Source of the DNA: Saccopteryx bilineata
Lineage: Eukaryota > Chordata > Mammalia > Chiroptera > Emballonuridae
Reading direction: 5' to 3'
NCBI RefSeq assembly: GCF_036850765.1
Contig: NC_089493.1
Location: forward strand, 186,467,140-186,531,139
Length of the DNA stretch: 64,000 nucleotides
Shown: positions 22,101 to 33,611 of the stretch, one piece after another
Position numbering within the stretch: the first letter of the stretch is position 1
Layout: each line of letters starts with the position of its first letter
Position numbers and translations under genes: made by a program
Notes under the pieces: model-generated
Seen by the model: the letters and a program-made list of their open reading frames with translations, nothing else
Database searches by the model: none
What the model was told of the DNA's origin: nothing

Positions 22101-23096
22101 ATGCCATTAAGGAAGAGAAAATCGAATATCATGGATACAAAAGAAAGAGAGGTAACACAGCTAGATGAGGAAAAATCTATGGAGAAAAAATTTAATATAT
22201 TGGAAACCTTGGAGCTAAATGACAGAGAATTCAAGATAGAAATCCTAAAAATCCTCCGAGATATACAAGAAAACACAGAAAGGCAATTTAGGGAGCTCAG
22301 AAAACAACTCAATGAACACAAAGAATATATGTCCAAAGAAATTGAAACTATAAAAACAAATCAAACAGAGATGAAAAACTCAATTCACGAGCTGAAAAAC
22401 GAAGTAACAAGCTTAGCTAATAGAACAGGTCAGATAGAAGAGAGGATTAGTGAAATAGAAGACAAGCAACTTGAGGCACAACAGAGAGAAGAAGAAAGAG
22501 ACTCAAAAATTAAAAAAAATGAGATAGCCCTACAAGAATTATCTGACTCCATCAAAAAGAATAACATAAGAATAATAGGTATATCAGAGGGAGAAGAGAG
22601 AGAAAATGGAATGGAGAACATACTCAAACAAATAATAGATGAGAACTTCCCAAGCCTGTGGAAAGAACTAAAGCCTCAAATTGAAGAAGCAAACAGAACA
22701 CCGAGTTTTCTTAACCCCAACAAACCTACTCCAAGGCATATCATAATGAAATTGACACAAACCAACAGCAAAGAAAAAATTCTCAAGGCAGCCAGGGAAA
22801 AGAAGAATACAACATATAAAGGAAGGCCCATTAGATTATCATCAGATTTCTCAGCAGAAACTCTACAAGCTAAAAGAGAGTGGACCCCAATATTTAAAGT
22901 CCTGAAAGAGAGAAACTTTCAGCCACGAATACTATACCCATCAAAGCTATCCTTCAAATATGAAGGAGAAATAAAAACACTCACAGATACAAAAGATGAG
23001 GGAATTTATCATCAGAAAACCCCCACTCCAGGAATTACTAAAGGGGGTTCTCCAATCAGATACAAAGAACAAGAAAAAAAACAGAGCCACAAGTAA
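22101..23096 (+). CDS. L1 ORF1 protein, C-terminus frameshifted
   Basis: Encodes the L1 RNA-binding nucleic acid chaperone, a trimeric coiled-coil protein of the L1 RNP. The 331-residue frame is near the usual 338. Residues about 25-150 are a Glu/Lys-rich heptad coiled coil; residues about 155-250 are the RRM (NIRIIGISEG; RHIIMKLTQ); from about 250 comes the C-terminal domain (KGRPIRLSSDFSAETLQAKR, RNFQPRILYPSKLSF). At codon 297-299 (about 22989-22996) similarity to the family leaves this frame and continues in the +1 frame up to 23220. As read, the last 33 residues are unrelated sequence and the final helix of the C-terminal domain is lost. Start chosen at the first ATG of the frame, 22101. 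RNA binding or RNP stability is probably impaired, unless ribosomal frameshifting occurs. Confidence 0.88.
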   Translation: MPLRKRKSNIMDTKEREVTQLDEEKSMEKKFNILETLELNDREFKIEILKILRDIQENTERQFRELRKQLNEHKEYMSKEIETIKTNQTEMKNSIHELKNEVTSLANRTGQIEERISEIEDKQLEAQQREEERDSKIKKNEIALQELSDSIKKNNIRIIGISEGEERENGMENILKQIIDENFPSLWKELKPQIEEANRTPSFLNPNKPTPRHIIMKLTQTNSKEKILKAAREKKNTTYKGRPIRLSSDFSAETLQAKREWTPIFKVLKERNFQPRILYPSKLSFKYEGEIKTLTDTKDEGIYHQKTPTPGITKGGSPIRYKEQEKKQSHK

Positions 23097-23422
23097 AAGC
23101 TCCAAGAAGAACACAATAAAACCAAATTTAAACTGTGACAACAACAAAAAGAAAGAGGGGGAGAAGATGGAGATTAACAGTAGCAAAGGAAGATGGAGTG
23201 CAAAACTACTCACAAAATAGTTTGCTACAATGAACAGGGTAGGGACCCTTTTCATTACTCAAAGGTAACCACCATTGAAAAAACCACCACAGAAGCACAT
23301 GAGATAAAAAAGATAGCAACAGAGGAAAGATGTATGGAATACAACCAAATAAAAACAATAGATAGAAAAACGAAAGAGAAGGATCAAACAAGACACAAAA
23401 CTAACAGAAAGCAAGATATAAA

Positions 23423-26400
23423 ATGGCAATAGGGAACTCACAAGTATCAATAATTACACTAAATGTAAACGGATTAAACTCACCAATAAAAAGGCACAGA
23501 GTAGCAGAATGGATTAAAAAAGAAAATCCAACTATATGCTGCCTACAGGAAACTCATCTAAGTAACAAGGATAAAAACAAATTCAAAGTGAAAGGCTGGA
23601 AAACAATACTCCAAGCAAATAACATCCAAAAAAAAGCAGGTGTAGCAATACTCATATCGGATAATGCTGACTACAAGACAGGAAAAGTACTCAGAGATAA
23701 AAATGGCCATTTCATAATGTCTAAGGGGACACTGAATCAAGAAGACATAACAATTCTTAATATATATGCACCAAACCAAGGAGCACCAAAATATATAAGA
23801 CAGCTACTTATTGACCTTAAAACAAAAACTGACAAAAATACAATCATACTTGGAGACCTCAATACACCGCTGACGGCTCTAGATCGGTCATCCAAACAGA
23901 GAATCAATAAAGACATAGTGGCCTTAAACAAAACACTAGAGCACCTGGATATGATAGACATCTACAGGACATTTCATCCCAAAGTGACTGAGTATACATT
24001 TTTCTCCAGTGTACATGGATCATTCTCAAGAATTGACTATATGTTGGGCCACAAAAACAACATCAGCAAATTCAGAACAACTGAAGTTGTACCAAGCATA
24101 TTTTCTGATCATAAAGCCTTGAAACTAGAATTCAACTGCAAAAAAGAGGAAAAAAATCCCACAAAAATGTGGAAACTAAACAACATACTTTTAAAAAATG
24201 AATGGGTCAAAGAAGAAATAAATGCAGAGATCAAAAGATTTATACAGACTAATGAAAATGACAATACAACATATCAGAATCTATGGGATGCAGCAAAAGC
24301 AGTGATAAGAGGGAAGTTCATATCACTTCAGGCATATATGAACAAACAAGAGAGAGCCCAAGTGAACCACTTAACTTCCCACCTTAAGGAACTAGAAAAA
24401 GAAGAACAAAGACAACCCAAAAGCAGCCGAAGAAAGGAGATAATAAAAATCAGAGCAGAAATAAATGAATTAGAGAACAGAAAAACTATAGAAAAAATTA
24501 ATAGAACAAGGAGCTGGTTCTTTGAAAAGATCAATAAAATTGACAAACCCTTGGCAAGACTTACCAAGGAAAAAAGAGAAAGAACTCATATAAACAAAAT
24601 CCAAAATGAAAGAGGAGAAATCACCACGGACACCGTAGATATACAAAGAATTATTGTAGAATACTATGAAAAACTTTATGCCACTAAATTCAACAACCTA
24701 GAAGAAATGGATAAATTCCTAGAACAATACAACCTTCCTAGACTGAGTCAAGAAGCAGAAAGCCTAAACAGACCTATCAGTAGAGAAGAAATAGAAAAAA
24801 CCATTAAAAACCTCCCCAAAAATAAAAGTCCAGGCCCTGACGGCTATACCAGCGAATTTTATCAAACATTCAAAGAAGACTTGGTTCCTATTCTACTCAA
24901 AGTCTTCCAAAAAATTGAAGAAGAAGCAATACTTCCAAACACATTTTATGAGGCCAACATAACCCTCATACCAAAACCAGGCAAGGATGGCACAAAAAAA
25001 GAAAACTACAGACCAATATCTCTAATGAATACAGATGCTAAAATACTAAACAAAATACTAGCAAATCGAATACAACAACATATTAAAAAAATAATACATC
25101 ATGATCAAGTGGGATTCATCCCAGAATCTCAAGGATGGTTCAACATACATAAAACGGTTAACGTAATACACCATATCAACAAAACAAAGAACAAAAACCA
25201 CATGATCTTATCAATAGATGCAGAAAAGGCTTTCGATAAAATACAACACAATTTTATGTTTAAGATTCTCAACAAAATGGGTATAGAAGGAAAATATCTC
25301 AACATGATAAAGGCCATATATGATAAACCATCAGCTAACATCATATTAAATGGCACTAAACTGAAGGCTTTCCCCCTTAAATCAGGAACAAGACAGGGTT
25401 GTCCACTCTCTCCACTCTTATTTAATGTGGTACTAGAGGTTCTCGCCACAGCAATCAGACAAGACAAAGAAATAAAAGGCATCCATATCAGAAAAGAAGA
25501 AGTAAAGGTATCACTTTTTGCAGATGATATGATCCTATACATCGAAAACCCCAAAGAATCCACAAAAAGACTACTAGAAACAATAAGCCAATACAGTAAG
25601 GTCGCAGGATACAAAATTAACATTCAGAAGTCAATAGCCTTTCTATATGCCAACAATGAAACAACTGAGAAGGAACTCAAAAGAATAATCCCCTTCACGA
25701 TTGCAACAAAAAAAATAAAATACTTAGGAATAAACATAACAAAGAATGTAAAGGACTTATATAATGAAAACTATAAACCATTGTTAAGGGAAATCGAAAA
25801 AGATATAATGAGATGGAAGAATATACCTTGTTCTTGGCTAGGAAGAATAAATATAATCAAGATGGCTATATTACCCAAAGCAATACACAAATTCAATGCA
25901 ATTCCCATCAAACTTCCAATGACGTTTTTTAAAGAAATAGAGCAAAAAATCATCAGATTTATATGGAACTATAAAAAACCCCGAATAGCCAAAGCAATCC
26001 TAACGAAAAAGAATGAAGCTGGGGGCATTACAATACCTGACTTCAAACTCTATTATAGGGCCACGACAATCAAAACAGCATGGTATTGGCAGAAAAATAG
26101 ACACTCAGACCAATGGAACAGAATAGAAAGTCCAGAAATAAAACCACATATATATAGTCAAATAATTTTTGATAAAGGGGCCAACAACACACAATGGAGA
26201 AAAGAAAGCCTCTTCAATAAATGGTGCTGGGAAAACTGGAAAGCCACATGCAAAAGAATGAAACTGGACTACAGTCTCTCCCCCTGTACAAACATTAACT
26301 CAAAATGGATCAAAGATCTAAACATAAGACCTGAAACAATTAAGTACATAGAAGAAGACATAGGTACTCAACTCATGGACCTGGGTTTTAAAGAGCATTT

Positions 26401-27247
26401 TATGAATTTGACTCCAATGGCAAGAGAAGTGAAGGCAAAAATTAATGAATGGGACTACATCAGACTAAGAAGTTTTTGCTCAGCAAGAGAAACTGATAAC
26501 AAAATAAACAGAAAGCCAACTAAATGGGAAATGATATTTTCAAACAACAGCTCAGATAAGGGCCTAATATCCAAAATATACAAAGAACTCATAAAACTCA
26601 ACAACAAACAAACAAACAATCCCATAAAAAAATGGGAAGAGGATATGAACAGACATTTCTCCCAGGAAGAAATACAAATGGCCAACAGATATATGAAAAG
26701 ATGCTCATCTTCTTTAGCTATTAGAGAAATGCAAATCAAAACAGCAATGAGATACCACCTCACACCTGTTCGATTAGCTATTATTAGCAAGACAGGTAAT
26801 AGCAAATGTTGGAGAGGCTGTGGAGAAAAAGGAACCCTCATACACTGTTGGTGGGAATGTAAAGTAGTACAACCATTATGGAAGAAAGTATGGTGGTTCC
26901 TCAAAAAACTGAAAATAGAACTACCTTATGACCCAGCAATCCCTCTACTGGGTATATACCCCCAAAACTCAGAAACATTGATACGTAAAGACACATGCAG
27001 CCCCATGTTTATTGCAGCATTGTTCACAGTGGCCAGGACATGGAAACAACCAAAAATCCCGTCAATAGATGACTGGATAAAGAAGATGTGGCACATACAC
27101 ACTATGGAATACTACTCAGCCATAAGAAATGATGACATCGGAACATTTACAGCAAAATGGTGGGATCTTGATAACATGATACGAAGTGAAATAAGTAAAT
27201 CAGAAAAAACCAGGAACTGCATTATTCCATACGTAGGTGGGACATAA
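23423..27247 (+). CDS. L1 ORF2 protein, intact (endonuclease/reverse transcriptase)
   Basis: Enzyme of target-primed reverse transcription. The uninterrupted 1,274 codons equal the usual length of about 1,275. Residues 1-239 are the APE-type endonuclease with N14, E43, Y115, D145, N147, D205, D229 and H230 all present. The reverse transcriptase core spans about 450-800: [11 protein letters not shown], catalytic D599 ([13 protein letters not shown]), [24 protein letters not shown] with D701 and D702, and YLGINIT. The C-terminal cysteine motif ([18 protein letters not shown], from residue 1129) is complete. The ATG at 23423 is about 200 nt after the end of the shifted ORF1 frame. Nothing in the sequence predicts loss of activity; this is the only apparently functional protein-coding frame in the window. 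Long minus-strand frames opposite it are shadows. Confidence 0.95.
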   Translation: MAIGNSQVSIITLNVNGLNSPIKRHRVAEWIKKENPTICCLQETHLSNKDKNKFKVKGWKTILQANNIQKKAGVAILISDNADYKTGKVLRDKNGHFIMSKGTLNQEDITILNIYAPNQGAPKYIRQLLIDLKTKTDKNTIILGDLNTPLTALDRSSKQRINKDIVALNKTLEHLDMIDIYRTFHPKVTEYTFFSSVHGSFSRIDYMLGHKNNISKFRTTEVVPSIFSDHKALKLEFNCKKEEKNPTKMWKLNNILLKNEWVKEEINAEIKRFIQTNENDNTTYQNLWDAAKAVIRGKFISLQAYMNKQERAQVNHLTSHLKELEKEEQRQPKSSRRKEIIKIRAEINELENRKTIEKINRTRSWFFEKINKIDKPLARLTKEKRERTHINKIQNERGEITTDTVDIQRIIVEYYEKLYATKFNNLEEMDKFLEQYNLPRLSQEAESLNRPISREEIEKTIKNLPKNKSPGPDGYTSEFYQTFKEDLVPILLKVFQKIEEEAILPNTFYEANITLIPKPGKDGTKKENYRPISLMNTDAKILNKILANRIQQHIKKIIHHDQVGFIPESQGWFNIHKTVNVIHHINKTKNKNHMILSIDAEKAFDKIQHNFMFKILNKMGIEGKYLNMIKAIYDKPSANIILNGTKLKAFPLKSGTRQGCPLSPLLFNVVLEVLATAIRQDKEIKGIHIRKEEVKVSLFADDMILYIENPKESTKRLLETISQYSKVAGYKINIQKSIAFLYANNETTEKELKRIIPFTIATKKIKYLGINITKNVKDLYNENYKPLLREIEKDIMRWKNIPCSWLGRINIIKMAILPKAIHKFNAIPIKLPMTFFKEIEQKIIRFIWNYKKPRIAKAILTKKNEAGGITIPDFKLYYRATTIKTAWYWQKNRHSDQWNRIESPEIKPHIYSQIIFDKGANNTQWRKESLFNKWCWENWKATCKRMKLDYSLSPCTNINSKWIKDLNIRPETIKYIEEDIGTQLMDLGFKEHFMNLTPMAREVKAKINEWDYIRLRSFCSARETDNKINRKPTKWEMIFSNNSSDKGLISKIYKELIKLNNKQTNNPIKKWEEDMNRHFSQEEIQMANRYMKRCSSSLAIREMQIKTAMRYHLTPVRLAIISKTGNSKCWRGCGEKGTLIHCWWECKVVQPLWKKVWWFLKKLKIELPYDPAIPLLGIYPQNSETLIRKDTCSPMFIAALFTVARTWKQPKIPSIDDWIKKMWHIHTMEYYSAIRNDDIGTFTAKWWDLDNMIRSEISKSEKTRNCIIPYVGGT

Positions 27248-27510
27248 AAGTGAAACTAAGAGACATTGATAAGTGTGTGGTGGTTACGGGGGGGAGGGGG
27301 GAATGGGGGAGGGAAAGGGGGAGGGGGAGGGGCACAAAGAAAACAAGATAGAAGGTGACAGAGGACAATCTGACTTTGGGTGACGGGTATGCATCATAAT
27401 TGAACGACAAGATACCTTGGACTTGTTATCTTTGAATATATGTATCCTGATTTATTGATGTCACCCCATTAAAAAAATAAAATTATTTAAAAAAAAATAA
27501 AAATAAAAAA
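27248..27510 (+). promoter_or_regulatory. L1 3' UTR with G-rich tract and poly(A) signal
   Basis: Runs of 3-7 G at 27287-27332 form a potential G-quadruplex. The UTR ends 'attgatgtcaccccatt' followed by AATAAA (27476-27481) and an A-rich tail to 27510. Confidence 0.85.
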
Positions 27511-27526
27511 AAAACAAGTCAACTGG
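27511..27526. repeat. Right TSD of the plus-strand L1
   Basis: Identical over 16 bp to 19700-19715. Confidence 0.95.
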
Positions 27527-28540
27527 TAACAGTGAATAATAAATAGAATTTTACACCCCTTCTGACTATGAATGTGCATAAAACTTTGTATTCAATAAAT
27601 AAAAATCTCTGTTAAAATATGCGAAAGATTCTTTAGAAATTATTCTGTCCACAGAATTGTTGCCTCATCTGACATGAATAAGTGCTTTGTACATACCCAT
27701 GAAAGGCATTTCTTTGAGTTATTTTTATGGTGATGTGAGACAACACCTTTGCATTGAACTTGATGTATGTTGATTTTGAAAATCAGAAACTTTCAGGTTT
27801 GACATCAACTGAATACATAAGAAGGATGGAAGAAATACCAAGGTTTTGCCTAATTCCACAAGATTAAAAAGGTATTCATTTAACAGATATAATTTGCTAA
27901 ATCTATAGGAATAAAAATTATGAGAAATGGCCACTTTTCAAGTTTGGTCTTAAATTACCAAGTAAACTAAAATTCTTCACAAACTCTAAACTTATATTAT
28001 TTTGACCAAAGTAAATAATGTATTGAATCTAAAATGCATTTGGATTGGGGCTAGATTACTGCTTTTAAACTGAGTCAAAATGTGAATTTAAGTTTTAGAT
28101 AAAACGAGAAGACCCAATAACTTGTTATATTTGATCTTCTGGGAATATGAGAGGTTACAGAAAATAAACACATTTTTTAAATGCAAATGTTTCCTGCTGT
28201 GTGCATTTTATGGACTCAAAACCATGGTTGCTAATATGGTAATTTATTTCTGCCAAGCAGGTATCATTTGTAACCTTGAACATCACAGTAGACTAGGGGT
28301 CAAAGAAGCTAATGGATTCTCTTTCTCCCTCCTTCCAACCTCCCTCAACTTAGCATCACTCCTTTCTTTCCAAAACAAACGAAAAAATAAAATAAAATAA
28401 CGCACAAAGCAGATGCAACTAACTAAAGGTTTTGTTCTGTTTTCTGTTTATAGAAGTTTTTAATAAAATATACAGAAGTATTAAGAGTGTATTTGAATAA
28501 AAACAGAGAGAAGCTCCAAAGTCTAAATTTATATTTAAAG
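27527..28540. other. Unique spacer between the two L1s
   Basis: About 1 kb of AT-rich non-coding sequence separating the tails of the two full-length L1 copies. An open frame at 28122-28400 has no recognisable domain. Confidence 0.5.
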
Positions 28541-28554
28541 AAATTCACAGTGTT
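28541..28554. repeat. Left TSD of the minus-strand L1
   Basis: aaattcacagtgtt, identical over 14 bp to 34531-34544. Confidence 0.92.
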
Positions 28555-28849
28555 TTATTTATTTATTTTCTTATTTTTATTAATTTTAATGCAGTGACAT
28601 TGATAAATCAGGGTACATATGTTCCGAGAAAACATCTCCAGATTATTTTGACCTTTGATTATGCTTCATACCCCTCACCCAAAGTCAAATCGTCCTCCAT
28701 CACCTTCTATCTGGTTTTCTTTGTGCCCCTACCCTCCCCCCACCCCCTCCCTCTCCTTCCTCGCCCCCTCCCCACCCCACCACCCCACTCTCTGTTACCA
28801 TCACGTTCTTGTCCATGTCTCTGAGTCTCATTTTTATGTCCCATCTATG

Positions 28850-31800
28850 CATGGGTTCATATAGTTCTTAGTTTTTTCTGATTTACTTATTTCATGCCGT
28901 ATAGTGTTATCAAGGTCCATCCATGTTATTGTAAATGATCCGATGTCATCATTTCTTATGGCTGAGTGGTATTCCATAGTATATATATATACCAAAGCTT
29001 TTTAATCCACTCGTCCTCTGATGGACACTTGGGCTGTTTCCAGATCTTCGCTATTGTGAACAATGCTGCTATAAACATGGGGGTGCATTTCACCTTCTGG
29101 AACCATTCTATGGTGTCCTTGGGGTATATTCCTAAAAGTGGGATGGCTGGGTCAAAAGGCAGTTCGATTTTCAATTTTTTGAAGAATCTTCATACTGTTT
29201 TCCACAGAGGCTGCACCAGTCTGCATTCCCACCAGCAGTGTAGGAGGGTTCCCTTTTCTCCACATCCTGGTCAGCACTTATTCTGTGTTGTTTTGTTGAT
29301 GAGCGCCATTCTGACCGGTGTGAGGTGATATCTCATTGTGATTTTAATTTGCATTTCTCTAAAGATTAGTGATGTTGAGCATTTTTTATATGCCTATTGG
29401 CCATCTGTATATCCTCTTTGGAGAAGTGTCTATTCATTTCTTTTGCCCATTTTTTGATTGGATTGTTTGTCTTTCTGGTGTTGAGATTTACAAGTTTTTT
29501 TTATAAATTTTGGTTATTAACCCCTTATCAGACGTACTGTCAAATAGGTTCTTTCATTGTGTAGTTTGTCTTTTTATTCTGTTCTTATTGTCTTTGGCTG
29601 TGCAAAAGCTTTTTAGTTTGATATAGTCCCATTTGTTTATCCTGTCTTTTATTTCCCTTGCCCGTGGAGGTAAATCAGCAAATATATCGCTGCGAGAGAT
29701 ATCGGAGATCTTACTGCCTATGTTTTCTTCTAAGATGCTTATGGTTTCACACCTTACATTTAAGTCTTTTATCCATTTTGAGTTTATTTTTGTGAATGGT
29801 GTAAGTTGGTGGTCTAGTTTCATTTTTTTTGCAGGTAGCTGTCCAGTTTTCCCAACACCATTTGTTAAAGAGGCTGTCTTTACTCCATTGTATTTCCTTA
29901 CTTCCTTTGTCAAATGTCAGTTGTCCATAGAGCTGTGGGTTTATTTCTGGGTTCTCTGTTCTGTTCCAGTGATCTATTTGCCTGTTCTTATGCCAGTACC
30001 AGGCTGTTTTGAGTACAATGGCCTTGTAGTATAACTTGATATCAGAAAGTGTGATACCTCCCCCTTTATTCTTCTTTTTTAAGATTGCTGAGGCTATTCA
30101 TGTTCTCTTTTGGTTCCATATAAATTTTTGGAATATGTGATCTATATCTTTAAAGTATGTCATTGGTATTTTAATTGGTATTGCATTGAATTTATAAATT
30201 ACTTTGGGTAATATAGACATTTAATGATGTTTATTCTTCCTAACCATGAGCATGGTATATGCTTCCACTTGTTTGTATCTTCCTTGATTTCTTTTATCAA
30301 TGTTTTATAATTTTCTGAGTACAAGTCTTTAGTCTCTTTGGTTAAATGTACTCCTAGGTACTTTATTTTTTTGGTTGTAATAGTGAAGGGGATTGTTTCC
30401 TTAATTTCTCTTTCTGATTGTTCATTGTTGGGGTATAAAAATGCCTCTGATTTCTGAGTATTAATTTTATATCCTGCCACCTTGCTGAATTCATTTATCA
30501 GGTTCAGTAGTTTTTTGACTGAGACTTTAGGATTTTCTATATACAATATCATATAATCTGCAAATAATGATAGCTTTACTTCTTTTCCAACTTGAATGCC
30601 TTTTATTTCTTCTTCTTGTCTGATTTCTGTGGCTAGGACTTCCAGGACCATGTTGAATAAGAGTAGTGAAAGGGGCACCCCTGCCTTGTTCCTGATCTTA
30701 AGGGGATTTCCTTTAATTTTTGCCCTTTGAGTATGATGTTGGCTGTGGTTTGTCATTGATGGCTTTTATCATGTTGAGGTATGTTCTCTGTATTCCCACT
30801 TTGCTGAGAGTTTTGATCATGAATGGGTGCTGAATTTTATCAAATGCTTTTTCTGCATCTATTAAAATTATCATGTGGTTTTTCTCCTTCCTTTTGTTTA
30901 TGTGATGAATAACATTGATAGATATGCAAATATTGTACCAGCCTTGCCTCCCCAGAATAAATCCTACTTGATCATGGTGTATGATTTTTTCCATATATTG
31001 TTGGATCTGGTTTGCTAATATTTTGTTGAGGATTTTAGCATTTATATTCATCAGGGATATTGGCCTATAATTTTTTTCTTTGTGTTGTCTTTGCCTGGTT
31101 TTGAAATCAGAATTATGCTCGCCTCATAAAAGGAGCTTGGAAGTCTTCCTTCCTCTTGAATTTTTTGAAATAACTTGTGAAGGATAAGAGTTAGTTCTTC
31201 TTTGAATATTTGGTAGAAATCACTTGTGAAGCCATCTGGCCCAGGACTTTTCTTTGTTGGGAGTTTTTTGATAACTATTTTGATCTCATTTGGTGTAATC
31301 GGTCTGTTTAGGTTTTCTGATTTTTCTAGATTCATTTTTGGAAGATTGTATGTTTCAAGGAATTTGTCCATTTCATCTAGGTTGTCTAGTTTTTTGGCAT
31401 ATAGTTCTTCATAGTATTTTCTTACAATCTTTTGTATTTCTGTTGTGTCAGTTGTTATTTCTCCACTCTCATTTCTAATTTTATTTATTTGAGTCCTCTC
31501 TCTCTTTTTCTTGGTGAGTGTAGTTAAAGGTTCATCAATCTTGTTTACCTTTTAAAAAAACCAGCTCCTAGTTTCATTGATTCTCTGTATTGTTTCTTTA
31601 GTCTCTATGTCATTTATTTCTGCTCTGATCTTTATTATTTCCTTCCTTCTACTACATTTGGGCTTTACTTGCTGTTCTTTTTCTAGTTCTTTTAGATGCA
31701 GGGTTAAGTTGTTTATTTGAGCTTTTTCTAGCTTCTGAAAGTATGCCTGTAGTGCTATGAACTTCCCTCTCAGTACTGCTTTTGCTGTGTCCCATAAATT

Positions 31801-32652
31801 TTGAGTTGTTGTATGCTCGTTATCATTTGTTTCTAGGATCTTTTTTATTTCTTCTTTGATCTCATTCTTAACCCATTCATTATTTAACAACCTGCTATTT
31901 AGTTTCCATGTGTTTGAGAATTTTTGAGCTTTTCTGTTGTGGTTCATTTCTAGTTTCATGACATTGTGATCAGAGAAAGTGCTTGATATGATTTCAATCT
32001 TCTTAAATTTGTTGAGACCACTTTTGTGCCCTAACATGTGGTTTATCCTAGAGAATGTACCATGAGCACTTGAAAAGAATGTATATTCTGCTGCTTTAGG
32101 GTGAAAGGTTCTGTAGATATCTATTAAATCAAGTTGATCTAGTGTATCCTTTAAGTCTGCTGTTTCTTTGTTAATTTTCTTTCTTGAGGATCTATCTAGT
32201 GATGTTAGTGGGGTGTTCAAATCCCCTACTATTATAGTGTTGTTGTTGATCTCACTCTTTATATCCATCAAAGTCTGCTTTATATATTTAGGTGCTCCTA
32301 TATTAGGTGTGTAGATATTTATAATAGTTATATTTTCCTGTTGGATTGCTCCCTTTATCATTATGTAGTGGCCTTCTTTATCTCTTATTATATCCTTTGT
32401 TTTAAAGTCCAATTTGTCTGATATAAGTATTGCTACCCCAGTTTTTTTTTCATTTCCATTTGCATAAAATGTTTTTTTCCATCCTTTTACCTTCAACCTA
32501 TGTGCATCTATTATTTTAAGGTGTATCTCTTGTAGACAGCATATGTACAGGTCCTGTTTTCTTATCCATGCAGCTACCTTATGTCTTTTGATTGGATCAT
32601 TTAATCCATTTACATTTAATGTTATTATTGATATGTAGTTGTTTATTGCCAT
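28850..32652 (-). pseudogene. L1 ORF2 pseudogene
   Basis: Starts at ATG 32652. The first 366 codons (to 31552) are open and carry the endonuclease domain with a near-complete active-site set (LNVNGLN, QEIH, IYTPN, GDLNTPL, SDHN). The SRIDY Asp is replaced (SRINHML), a likely endonuclease defect. Downstream the frame is broken at about 31550, 31051 and 30750; reverse transcriptase pieces lie at 31051-31371, 30713-31051 and 30199-30756. The catalytic FADD box reads FADY. Further broken pieces (29554-29913, 28956-29174) are the C-terminal region, including '[16 protein letters not shown]'. Confidence 0.92.
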
Positions 32653-32699
32653 TTTATTCTTTAAAGCTGTATTTCTCTTTTGCTATATTCTTTTCCCAC

Positions 32700-33611
32700 T
32701 TTGATCTGTTTACACCATGCCCCTTAACATTTCCTGCAGCATTGGTTTGGTTGTAATGAATTCCTTGAGTTTTTTTTTTGTCTGGGAAACTTTTTATTTC
32801 TCCTTCAATTTTAAATGATAGCCTTGATGGATAAAGTAGTCTTGGTTGTAGGTTCTTGTTCTGCATTACTTTGAATATTTCTTGCCATTCCCTTCTGGCT
32901 TCAAGAGAAGTCTGAATGTCATCCTTATGGGGGCTCCTTTGTAGGTGATAGCCTATTTTTCTCTCACAGCTTTTAATATTTTCTCTTTATCACTTAGCTT
33001 TGGTGTTTTAATTATGATGTGTCTTAGAGTAGGTTTCTTTGGGTTTTTCTTTAATGAAGTCCTCTGTGCTTCTTAAATTTGTGAGAGTTTCTCCTGCATT
33101 AATTTAGGTAAGTTTTCAGCTATGATATGATTGAACAAAGCCTCTATCCCTTGTTCTTTCTCTTCTTCTTCAGGAACCCCTATGATGCGGATGTTATTTC
33201 TCTTTATGTTGTCACAGAGCTCTCTAAGAGTTTCCTCAGACTTTTTGAGTCTCTTTTCTTTTTTCTTCTCTGCTTTCATGCTTTCATTCCAGTTGTCCTA
33301 CAACTCGCTGATTTGATCCTCAGCACTATCTATCCTGTTTTTAATTCCTTTGTGGTCTTCATTTCTGATATTGTATTTGTCATCTCTGACTGATTCTTTT
33401 TTAATATTTCAATATCCTTTTTTATACTTGCTATTTCTTTATTTAGGTGTTCGTGATGACCATCCATTGTTGTTCTAAGATCCCTATGCATCCTTACAAT
33501 CATTATTTTAAACTCCGCATCCAGAAGTGTGATTATTTCCATATCACTCAGTTCATCTCCTGAAGGTTTCTCTTGTGGTTTCATTTGGATTGCACTTCTT
33601 TGTCTTCTCAT
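32700..33611 (-). pseudogene. L1 ORF1 pseudogene
   Basis: Fragments at 33330-33611 (N-terminus and start of coiled coil), 33073-33279 (end of coiled coil to RRM start, NIRIIGVPEEEE) and 32654-32866 (C-terminal domain, QPRLLYPSRLSFKIEGEIK). A run of ten A on the coding strand (32770-32779) shifts the frame in the C-terminal domain, at almost the same point where the plus-strand copy is shifted. Confidence 0.88.

Larger units (their letters stand above)
19716..27510 (+). mobile_element. Full-length young L1 retrotransposon
   Basis: Autonomous-type non-LTR retrotransposon, 7.8 kb, complete from 5' UTR to poly(A) and flanked by a perfect 16-bp TSD. Layout: 5' UTR 19716-22100 (GC-rich monomers, then pyrimidine-rich leader), ORF1 22101-23096, ORF2 23423-27247, 3' UTR with G-rich tract, poly(A) signal and A-tail. 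The start GATGACGTCAGAG contains a CRE-like TGACGTCA. The perfect TSD and the open 1,274-codon ORF2 indicate recent insertion. The defect visible is a reading-frame break near the end of ORF1. Mechanistically, ORF1 and ORF2 proteins bind their own RNA in the cytoplasm and ORF2 primes reverse transcription at nicked nuclear DNA. Confidence 0.95.

Noticed and set aside
25129..25623. 164-codon ORF antisense to the L1 reverse transcriptase
   Set aside because: Shadow of ORF2; its hydrophobic composition reflects complement of the A-rich coding strand. The same applies to 26455-26904 and other minus-strand frames over 22100-27250.
29633..30034. 133-codon plus-strand ORF
   Set aside because: Antisense to the decayed ORF2 of the minus-strand L1.
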